From CAYLJV01 sp964554215 (GTDB taxonomy: Archaea > Hadarchaeota > Hadarchaeia > Hadarchaeales > JAGGTB01), in assembly GCA_964554215.1 (NCBI GenBank), contig CAZKND010000002.1, positions 1 through 38,238 of the forward strand: a stretch of DNA of 38,238 bases, written 5' to 3'. This document shows, in pieces, positions 22,396-29,044 of this stretch. Within the stretch, counting starts at the first letter, position 1, and every line of letters starts with the position of its first letter. The notes beneath the pieces are model-generated. The model had not been told where the DNA came from. It searched no databases and saw nothing but the letters and a program-made list of their open reading frames with translations. The position numbers and the translations under genes are program-made.

Positions 22396-24717
22396 TTAGA
22401 TTTCCTCCTTTATCTCCTCTAGATTTACTGATACTATGTGTGATATATTGTCATCATCCATATTAACCCCGAATAATTTATCGGCTGCGGCCATCACGGA
22501 CTCGTGTAGTGTTACAATTGTTATCTGTGCTTCTTCTGCGAACGATTTTACCAGTTCTGCTACACCTTTTCTGTTCTGAGGGTCAAGATGTGCATCTATT
22601 TCGTCGAATATGTAAATTGCAGATGGTTTTGTTTTTTGGATGGCAAAGATGAAAGCTAGCCCTGTAAGTGCTTTTTCCCCTCCTGATAGAGATGTGGCGC
22701 TTTTCAATTTCTTTCCTTTGGGTTTGGCTTCGATGTCTAATCCTGCTTCCAATGGGTTTTCAGGGTCTTCCAATGTAAGTCTCCCTTCCCCACCTGGTGA
22801 TAACTCGCTGAAAATATTGCTGAAGTTTTCTGAGACTTTTTCAAAGGTTTCCATGAATACAGAAGCTTTCTTTTCGTCGATCTTTTCTATATGGTTCAAT
22901 AAGGTTTCTTTTTCTTGGGCCAACTCGTCATAGTGGCCTTTTTGCGTTTCATATTCCTCTTTGGCTTTTTCGAACTGTTCGGGTGCTTTTTCGTTTATCG
23001 GTTTGAGTTTTTCTATTCTCTTTTCCAGTTTTTGAATCTTATTTTCCAGTTTTTTCTTCTCTCCGTCGAATTCTTCTATTTCTTCTTCGTCGTATTCTTT
23101 TAGCTTCTCTTCCGCTTGTTCCAAATCTTTTTCGGCAGAGTTTTCATCAAGTCTTAGTTCACTAATTTCACTCTCTTTTGAACTGATTTTTTTGTCTATT
23201 TCATTGATTTCCTTAGTTATACCTCTTATTTCTTTATCTAAGCTCTTTTTTTCGGATTCTTTATCCTCTATTTCGCTTTTAATTTCCTTAGAATCTTTTT
23301 CCGCTTCTTTTAAGGATTCTTTACATTCTGATATCTCATTTTTCCATTTTTCTACTCTATCTTCGGCATCGTCTCTCTTTGCTTTGGCAGAGGTAAGTTT
23401 GGTTCTCAGTCTCTCGAATTCAGATCCTGCCTCCTCTATCTTGTCCTTTTCTTCCGCCAATTCGAGAAATTCCTTTTTTGACTTCACTACCTCTCGGAAG
23501 TAGTCATTCAGTTTTTGGATGATTTTTTCTATCTTTTCTAGCGAGCTTTTTATTTCTGATACGGTCTCATCAAATTCTTTTGAATCCTTATCGACTTCTT
23601 CAATTTTTTCTATCAGGGTTTTAAATTGGGAAAAACGACTGTCGAAGGTTTCGGAATATTTTTCCACTTTTTTAATAGGCGTTTTCTCCTCGCTTTTCTC
23701 TGCGGCATCCTCCGCGTCTTCTTTAAGGTCGTTTATCTTGTTATTCAATTTTGATACAGATTTTTTATCTTCCTCAAGATTTTCTTTTAGTGTTTCTAGT
23801 CTGGAGTTGAGTCTTTCAACCTCTTTAAGGACTTCTGAATCTCTTTTTTCTCTAATCAGGTCCTCGAGTTCATCTTCTTTTTCTTCCAAGTCATTTCTTT
23901 TGTTTTTCAGGTCTTCTTTCTCCTGCTCGAGATCTTTTAGTTCTTCTTCTTTCTTCTCTATTTTTTCTCCCACTTTTTCTAAGTCTTTTTTACGAGATTC
24001 GACTTCTATTTTGGCTAGAGCAGCTTTTTTTCCTGTTAAATTTTCTTTGAGTTTTTTGTATTTTTGAACATCCTTTTTATCCTCTTTTGATTCTTCCATT
24101 TTTTCCTGCAAGACTTCCAATCTACCTTCTTCGCTTTGAAGTTGAGTACTGACTTTATCTAATTCTCTCATAGATTTTTCTTTCTTTTCTTCAAATTCGG
24201 CAATCCCTGCAATGTCATCTATTATTTTACGCCTTTCCAGAGAGCTCATTTTTATGAATTTATCTACATCTCCCTGCATTACAAAATTATAACCCTCGTT
24301 ACCTACCAGTTTACCTTTGAGAAGATCTACAATCTCTTGTCTCGTGGTTCTTTTTCCGCCGAGTTTGTACGTGCTTTTTCCATCTTTGTTAACCTTTCTA
24401 GAAATAGTAAATTCCTCTTCATCAATATTCAGAGAGTTATCATCATCTACAATGTGTAAAGTAACTCTTGCATAAGGTGCAGGGTTTTTACCTTCCTCAC
24501 CTTCACTCCCATGATATATGACGTCTGCGAATTCGCTGGCTCTTAGAGCTTGAGAACTTCTTTGACCAAGGACGAAAGAAATAGCGTCGATAATATTGCT
24601 TTTTCCACTTCCGTTGGGGCCAACCACCGCTGTGAGTCCGGAAGATAAAGGAACTACTTCCTTCTTATGTCCGAAGGACTTGAAACCTCTCATTTCTAGT
24701 TTGCTAACATATACCAA
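22396..24717 (-). CDS. smc: Chromosome segregation SMC ATPase, short form without a visible hinge domain
   Basis: 773 residues against about 1150-1200 for usual SMC. Both half-ATPases are complete: N-head VSKLEMRGFKSFG, Walker A GPNGSGKS (33-40) and Q-loop NFVMQGDVDKFI near 144-155; C-head LKPINEKAPEQF (571-582), signature LSGGEKALTGLAF (677-689) and Walker B IYIFDEIDAHLD (701-712). Two coiled-coil arms of roughly 170-185 residues flank a short helical stretch at about 345-400. No globular SMC hinge and no CxxC zinc hook is visible. The frame is unbroken. The start is TTG at 24717. It leads the smc-scpA-scpB-rps8e cluster, so it should be this organism's condensin ATPase. Confidence 0.92.
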   Translation of the reverse strand: MVYVSKLEMRGFKSFGHKKEVVPLSSGLTAVVGPNGSGKSNIIDAISFVLGQRSSQALRASEFADVIYHGSEGEEGKNPAPYARVTLHIVDDDNSLNIDEEEFTISRKVNKDGKSTYKLGGKRTTRQEIVDLLKGKLVGNEGYNFVMQGDVDKFIKMSSLERRKIIDDIAGIAEFEEKKEKSMRELDKVSTQLQSEEGRLEVLQEKMEESKEDKKDVQKYKKLKENLTGKKAALAKIEVESRKKDLEKVGEKIEKKEEELKDLEQEKEDLKNKRNDLEEKEDELEDLIREKRDSEVLKEVERLNSRLETLKENLEEDKKSVSKLNNKINDLKEDAEDAAEKSEEKTPIKKVEKYSETFDSRFSQFKTLIEKIEEVDKDSKEFDETVSEIKSSLEKIEKIIQKLNDYFREVVKSKKEFLELAEEKDKIEEAGSEFERLRTKLTSAKAKRDDAEDRVEKWKNEISECKESLKEAEKDSKEIKSEIEDKESEKKSLDKEIRGITKEINEIDKKISSKESEISELRLDENSAEKDLEQAEEKLKEYDEEEIEEFDGEKKKLENKIQKLEKRIEKLKPINEKAPEQFEKAKEEYETQKGHYDELAQEKETLLNHIEKIDEKKASVFMETFEKVSENFSNIFSELSPGGEGRLTLEDPENPLEAGLDIEAKPKGKKLKSATSLSGGEKALTGLAFIFAIQKTKPSAIYIFDEIDAHLDPQNRKGVAELVKSFAEEAQITIVTLHESVMAAADKLFGVNMDDDNISHIVSVNLEEIKEEI

Positions 24718-24740
24718 TTTGGACCAGGTCTCCTATCACT

Positions 24741-24768
24741 ACTTTCCCGGCCCAGCCTCCGGCAAAGT
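24741..24768 (-). promoter_or_regulatory. GC-rich hairpin in the smc leader
   Basis: On the minus strand, ACUUU-G-CCGG...CCGG-G-AAAGU forms two stacked stems (5 and 4 bp) around a G-G mismatch and an 8-base loop. It lies between a TATA-like CTATTTATA (near 24780-24790) and the smc start, so it would be in the mRNA leader. It stands out from its AT-rich surroundings. It matches no riboswitch I know. Confidence 0.35.
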
Positions 24769-24873
24769 CAACCCTCAAGTATAAATAGTGATTCTTATCG
24801 GTTATAAATCGTTTTATTTACAGAAATACTATAAGTCTCCTAAAAACTAAAAATAAGTAATGAAGGTGTTATT

Positions 24874-25668
24874 TTGCCGAAAATTGGGATAATTGGAGGT
24901 TCGGGAGTTTACTCGTTGGATGATATAGATAATCCGGAAAAGAAGACCATAATAACGCCTTATGGGGAATCCCCTGAAATTGTTCTAGGGGAGGTCGGTG
25001 ATAAAGAGGTGGCTTTCATGCCTAGACATGGTAAGGAACATTCTGAACCACCTCATAAGATAAATTATAGGGCTAATATCAAGGCTTTGAAGAATATTGG
25101 GGTTGAAAGGATTATAGCTACGACAGCTGTGGGTTCTTTGAGTTCGGAAATAAGCCCTGGGGATTTTGTTATAATTGATCAGTTTTTAGATTTCACAAAG
25201 AGTCGGAATTCGACTTTTTATGATGGTGATTTGAGCAAAGTAATGCATGTGGATATGACAAATCCTTATTGTTCTGATTTGCGTGAGGTTTTGATCGAAA
25301 TATCAGAGGGGCTAGATATAAACGTTCATTCGACGGGGACTTATGTTTGTACTGAAGGGCCTAGATATGAGACTGCTGCCGAAATACAGATGTTCAATGA
25401 TTTAGATGGAGATGTTGTGGGGATGACCAATGTGCCGGAGTGTGTTCTTGCGAGAGAGTTAGAAATGTGTTATTCCACTGTTTCTGTGGTTACTAATTAT
25501 GGAGCTGGAATTGGAGACGAGAAATTGACTCATAGCGAAGTAAAGGAAATAATGGAAGAGAATATAAACAAAGTGAAAGAATTGATTTTTTCCGCAATTC
25601 CTGAACTGTCTTTAGAAAGGTCTTGCGAGTGCAGTAATGCCCTTGATGGTGCTCAGGTCGATCCTTAA
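24874..25668 (+). CDS. mtnP: S-methyl-5'-thioadenosine/thioinosine phosphorylase (MTAP/PNP family)
   Basis: 264 residues. Splits methylthioadenosine or methylthioinosine with phosphate, in methionine salvage. Seen: IGIIGGSGVYSL at the N terminus, FMPRHGKEHSEPPHKINYRANIKAL, TTAVGSLSSEISPGDFVIIDQF, GTYVCTEGPRYETAAEIQMF and VVGMTNVPECVLARELEMCY. The specificity region reads NYGAGI. The C terminus ends CECSNALDGAQ, the CxC tail seen in several archaeal 6-oxopurine/MTI phosphorylases, so inosine-type substrates are possible. The start is TTG at 24874 with AAGGTG nine bases upstream. The stop lies four bases from the convergent zinc-ribbon gene. Confidence 0.92.
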   Translation: MPKIGIIGGSGVYSLDDIDNPEKKTIITPYGESPEIVLGEVGDKEVAFMPRHGKEHSEPPHKINYRANIKALKNIGVERIIATTAVGSLSSEISPGDFVIIDQFLDFTKSRNSTFYDGDLSKVMHVDMTNPYCSDLREVLIEISEGLDINVHSTGTYVCTEGPRYETAAEIQMFNDLDGDVVGMTNVPECVLARELEMCYSTVSVVTNYGAGIGDEKLTHSEVKEIMEENINKVKELIFSAIPELSLERSCECSNALDGAQVDP

Positions 25669-25671
25669 AGA

Positions 25672-25917
25672 TTATTGACTATACATCTCGGAATATGCGT
25701 CGTCAGTGTCGAGATCGTAATCAGGTTGTTCTATCTCCTTTCTTTCTTCTTCGACAATCGCAACTTCTTTTTCTTTGCCTTTTTTCTTTTCTTCCCCAAT
25801 TTTGTAGCTTTCTTCTTCTTTCAATTTTTCTTCATTTCCGCAATCAGGACAGACCAGTTTATTTTCACCTTCTTCCTTGGGCAATAACATAGTTCCACAT
25901 TCAGAACAAAATTCCAT
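25672..25917 (-). CDS. TFS/RPB9-like N-terminal zinc ribbon protein, lacking the TFIIS domain
   Basis: 81 residues. MEFCSECGTMLLP and LVCPDCGNEE give a zinc ribbon (C4, C7, C23, C26) just like the N terminus of archaeal transcription factor S / RNA polymerase subunit M. In normal TFS (about 105-110 residues) a second zinc ribbon with the RNA-cleavage Asp-Glu hairpin follows. Here the protein continues as a Glu/Lys-rich linker and ends DTDDAYSEMYSQ with no second set of Cys. It could bind RNA polymerase without stimulating cleavage. A second, partial copy lies beyond the assembly gap. Confidence 0.75.
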   Translation of the reverse strand: MEFCSECGTMLLPKEEGENKLVCPDCGNEEKLKEEESYKIGEEKKKGKEKEVAIVEEERKEIEQPDYDLDTDDAYSEMYSQ

Positions 25918-26182
25918 AATAAACCCCCTTTAGGATAGTTGTGAGTTTACATATGGTGGCAATTACTATTTAAAAGTTGTCTTTTTGTTATGTTAACCTG
26001 TAGTTGAGTTTGCTTTTTTGTTAGGATAGGTTTTGGTTTGTCTTTTGTGTTTTCAGGAATATTTTTTTCTTAATTTACTTCTCTCTTATTTTAAGGGGTA
26101 AATATTGGTGAAAATTTAATTTTTCAGAAAATAATTTTTACAAACCTAGAAGTTAAAGGAGATATTGTTAAGATAAAGAATT
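25856..26182. repeat. First copy of a ~330-bp near-duplicate flanking the assembly gap
   Basis: Covers the start of the TFS-like gene and its upstream region. It matches 26193-26526 along its whole length with scattered substitutions and small indels, and is identical over the last 50 or so bases. The region 25918-26539 between genes holds only these two copies and the N run. Most likely two overlapping contigs rather than a true tandem repeat. Confidence 0.8.
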
Positions 26183-26192
26183 NNNNNNNNNN
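26183..26192. other. Scaffold gap (10 N)
   Basis: Ten N's, the common placeholder for a gap of unknown length. The sequence ending on the left equals the sequence found 344 bases further on (26521-26526 and before), and the sequence starting on the right equals that at 25856. Confidence 0.95.
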
Positions 26193-26254
26193 AGTTTATT
26201 TTCTCCACCTTCTTTGGGCAATAACATGGTTCCACATTCAGGACAAAATTCCAT
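26193..26254 (-). CDS. Partial second copy of the TFS-like zinc ribbon gene, cut by the gap
   Basis: The first 20 codons, from the ATG at 26254, read MEFCPECGTMLLPKEGGENK, differing from the intact copy at two residues (Pro for Ser, Gly for Glu). The rest is lost in the N run. It is probably the same gene from another strain rather than a paralogue. Confidence 0.7.
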
Positions 26255-26526
26255 AATAAGGCCCCCTTTAGGATTTATTAATAGTTGAGTTTACTTATGG
26301 TGGCAATTCCTATTTAAAATTTGTCTTTCCGTTATGTCAGCCTATGGTGGAATCTGACTTTTTGTTAGATAGGTTTTTCCTTGCCTTTTTGCGTTTTCAG
26401 GAATATTTTTTTCTTATTTTACTCCTCTCTCATTTTAAGGGATAAATATTGGTAAAAATTTAATTTTTTAGGAAATAATTTTTACAAACCTAGAAGTTAA
26501 AGGAGATATTGTTAAGATAAAGAATT
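26193..26526. repeat. Second copy of the ~330-bp near-duplicate
   Basis: Starts at the gap inside a TFS-like coding sequence and runs through the intergenic region into the ribosome binding site of the TrkA-DHH gene. Differences from the first copy are spread through coding and non-coding parts, as expected between strains. Confidence 0.8.
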
Positions 26527-26539
26527 GGAGGAAGGAATA

Positions 26540-27964
26540 ATGTATTTGATATTAGGTTGTGGAGATTTAGGATATGCTTTAGCGGAGAACCTCAAAGAAT
26601 CCGAGGAAGAGGTTCAGATAGTAGAGAAGAATTCCGATAAGGTCAGACAGTTAGAGAATAGGGATTTTGATGTATTCGAGGGGGATTTCACCTCGATAGA
26701 AGATTTGAAGAAGACGGATATTGAGGAAGTTGAGGTCGTTATGATTCTGACTCCGGATTTGGAGACGGTAGAGGACGGTCTTTTTGCTATTAACCAGGTG
26801 AAGATGGATTTAGATATTAATCCTATTGTGATAGCGAGAGCTACGGATTCAATTTTGAAGTCCGAAATTTTGGACAGGGGAGCTGATGAAGTGATTGTTA
26901 CCTCTGAAATGTTTGCAGAATATGTTCATGATAGATTTCAAGAATTTAGAGAGAGGATTAAAGAGAAAAAGCTTAAGGAATTTGCTCAAGGCATTGATGG
27001 CAAGATGGCTATAGTTCTTCAGGATAATCCCGACCCGGACAGTATAGCAGGGGGTATAGGTCTAAAGACTTACTTTGAACATTTGGGTATAAGTTCGGAC
27101 CTTGTGTTTAGCGGAAGAATTGGCCATCAACAGAATAGAGCTTTGGTCAATACTTTGGAAGCTAAAATGAAGAGAGCCGAAGATGTGGACTTTGAACAGG
27201 ATTATTCCGCTTATTCAATGGTGGACGTTTCGACTTATGGGAATTGTTCCTTGCCCGAAGATATCTCTCCGACGATAATAGTAGACCATCATGCTTACAC
27301 TTCATCTAGGGCGCAAGCGGAGTATGAAGACATTGTCAATGTAGGTGCAACTGCCACTATAGTGACTAACTATTTGAAATATTCCGAAATAGAGATAGAT
27401 GAAGAATTAGCGACTTCTCTGACCTTTGCAATTCTCACTGACACTATGAACTTCACTCGGGGCGCCACTCCACTTGACTTTTCTACGCTGGAGTATCTGC
27501 TACCTTCCATCAACAACGAGCTTTTGCAAACATTACAGTCCCCGCCTTTATCCGCTGATACTATGGAAGTAATCCGGAAGGCAATCAGAAGTAGCAGGAT
27601 TAAGAATGGGTATCTGATTTCCAATGTAGGAGAGGTGAAGAACAGAGATGCAGTTGCTCAAGCGGCGGACTATCTTTTGAGACGTGAAGGGACGCTCACA
27701 TCTCTAGTTTACGGAATCGAAGATGATTATGTTTATATCTCCGCTCGAACCAAAGACGTCAGGTTGCATATTGGGAAGACTCTCGAGGAACTCTATGGGG
27801 GTTTAGGATCGGCCGGAGGTCATCCCACGATAGGTGGGGGTAGAATCCCTCTCGATGCTTTCGATGCTGATGAAGATAATATGCAGGCTTTAAGAGGGGA
27901 GATGGATAGAGCCATAGGTCGTAAGTTCTGGGAAGCTTTCGGAGCTTTGAAGTCCGAACGTTGA
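26540..27964 (+). CDS. TrkA-N plus DHH/DHHA1 phosphoesterase fusion protein
   Basis: 474 residues from the ATG at 26540, with GGAGGAAGG just upstream. Residues 1-130 form an NAD-binding TrkA-N/RCK domain (MYLILGCGDLGYALAENL). The DHH domain follows: QDNPDPDSIAGGIGLK, then VDVSTYGNC and IVDHHAYT, which carry metal-binding Asp and His residues. The DHHA1 part near the C terminus has GGLGSAGGHPTIGGGRIPL. This architecture is widespread in archaea. DHH/DHHA1 relatives hydrolyse cyclic dinucleotides, oligoribonucleotides or pyrophosphate; the substrate here is not determined, and an RCK fusion suggests control by nucleotide or by K+ status (inference). Confidence 0.88.
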   Translation: MYLILGCGDLGYALAENLKESEEEVQIVEKNSDKVRQLENRDFDVFEGDFTSIEDLKKTDIEEVEVVMILTPDLETVEDGLFAINQVKMDLDINPIVIARATDSILKSEILDRGADEVIVTSEMFAEYVHDRFQEFRERIKEKKLKEFAQGIDGKMAIVLQDNPDPDSIAGGIGLKTYFEHLGISSDLVFSGRIGHQQNRALVNTLEAKMKRAEDVDFEQDYSAYSMVDVSTYGNCSLPEDISPTIIVDHHAYTSSRAQAEYEDIVNVGATATIVTNYLKYSEIEIDEELATSLTFAILTDTMNFTRGATPLDFSTLEYLLPSINNELLQTLQSPPLSADTMEVIRKAIRSSRIKNGYLISNVGEVKNRDAVAQAADYLLRREGTLTSLVYGIEDDYVYISARTKDVRLHIGKTLEELYGGLGSAGGHPTIGGGRIPLDAFDADEDNMQALRGEMDRAIGRKFWEAFGALKSER

Positions 27965-28036
27965 TCCCTAGGTTGGATTTTCAGGGTGGAGTCTTTTTTA
28001 ACTTGTTAACAATGTGTAGATGAGAGGTGTTGAATT

Positions 28037-28384
28037 ATGTTCGGTAAAGGAAATTTTGACCCTAAACAGTTAGAGCAGATGATGAAGAAGATGGGCGTAG
28101 AGATGGATCAACTTTCCGATGTGGAAGAAGTTGTCATAAAGAAATCTGATGAGAACTTAGTGTTTGAAAATCCACAGGTCCAACTCACTGAGGCCCAAGG
28201 TCAGAAGACCTATCAAATCATCGGGGAACCCAAAGAAGAAGAGAAAGAGACGGAGATAGAGATAAGCGACGAAGACATTCAAATGGTCACAGATCAGACC
28301 GACGCCACAGAAGAAGAGGCAGAGGAAGCTCTAGAAGAAACTGAAGGGGACATAGCGAAAGCAATAGTCAATTTAGAAGATTAA
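28037..28384 (+). CDS. nac: Nascent polypeptide-associated complex protein
   Basis: 115 residues. The archaeal homodimeric NAC binds ribosomes and shields nascent chains. The N terminus DPKQLEQMMKKMGV, the NAC barrel VEEVVIKKSDENLVFENPQVQLTEAQGQKTYQIIG, and the C-terminal UBA domain IQMVTDQTDATEEEAEEALEE...GDIAKAIVNL are all present, giving the usual architecture and length. The linker is very acidic. GAGAGGTG lies seven bases before the ATG. Confidence 0.96.
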   Translation: MFGKGNFDPKQLEQMMKKMGVEMDQLSDVEEVVIKKSDENLVFENPQVQLTEAQGQKTYQIIGEPKEEEKETEIEISDEDIQMVTDQTDATEEEAEEALEETEGDIAKAIVNLED

Positions 28385-28468
28385 AAAACCCTGTTTAGAT
28401 AATTCGTTTAGACATTTTCAAATAAACAACCACTTGAAAATATTTGCATCATTGATTTGAGGGATAGA

Positions 28469-29044
28469 ATGTCATTGGATAGAGGATTTTTTGAAAGAGA
28501 CACGGCCGAAGTCGCGAGAGAATTGCTGGGAAAGAACTTCATACATAGAGAAGACGATCGAGTTTTCAAAGGGAAAATAGTAGAAACAGAAGCTTATTTC
28601 GGCCCTGAAGACCCGGCATCAAGGGCGAAGGAAGAAAAGACCAAAATCAATGAAAATATGTGGAAGAAAGGTGGAAAAACGCTCGTTTACATGGTTCACA
28701 GTTATTGGTTGTTCAATATCGCTACCGAGGGTGAAGATATTCCTGGAGCAGTCTTGATTCGGGCAGTAGAACCTTTGGAAGGGATCGAAAAAATGAAAAA
28801 TAGAAGGGGGAAAGACAGAGATAAAGAATTAGCTTCAGGCCCCGGCAAATTCACTCAAGCTTTTGGGATATCGAAGGACCATCACGGGATGGATGTCACA
28901 TCTTCTGAAAAGTTGGTAGTTGAGGAGGGTGAGAAAACTATTCCGTCTTCTGAGATAGGAACATCTCACAGAATTGGAGTCACCGAAGATTTAGAGAGGG
29001 AGCTCAGATTTTTTGTCAAGGAGAACGGCCACGTTTCCCGTTAG
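28469..29044 (+). CDS. Alkyladenine (3-methyladenine) DNA glycosylase, AAG/MPG family
   Basis: 191 residues. Removes alkylated purines and hypoxanthine from DNA. Seen: FFERDTAEVARELLGKNFI, the catalytic-site strand GKIVETEAYFGPEDPAS, the VYMVHSYWLFNIATEG block (usually YxxYGxxxxxNI) and the SGPGKFTQAFGISKDHHG motif. The ATG at 28469 is preferred to an in-frame TTG at 28457 because GAGGGAT lies just before it. The stop overlaps that of the convergent helicase gene by four bases. It sits next to an XPD-type helicase and NucS, so the local genes share a DNA-repair theme. Confidence 0.9.
   Translation: MSLDRGFFERDTAEVARELLGKNFIHREDDRVFKGKIVETEAYFGPEDPASRAKEEKTKINENMWKKGGKTLVYMVHSYWLFNIATEGEDIPGAVLIRAVEPLEGIEKMKNRRGKDRDKELASGPGKFTQAFGISKDHHGMDVTSSEKLVVEEGEKTIPSSEIGTSHRIGVTEDLERELRFFVKENGHVSR

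Noticed and set aside
22640..24067. Several plus-strand open frames opposite smc
   Set aside because: Their Ser/Phe-rich translations are the mirror of the Glu/Lys-rich coiled coil; no ribosome binding sites or family resemblance.
22396..24717. The SMC gene as Rad50 or a frameshifted full-length SMC
   Set aside because: No CxxC zinc hook, SMC-type heads and neighbouring scpA/scpB argue against Rad50; the reading frame is continuous through the whole length.
25856..26526. A true tandem duplication or mobile element around the gap
   Set aside because: No terminal repeats or transposase; copy ends coincide with contig ends, which fits assembly overlap better.
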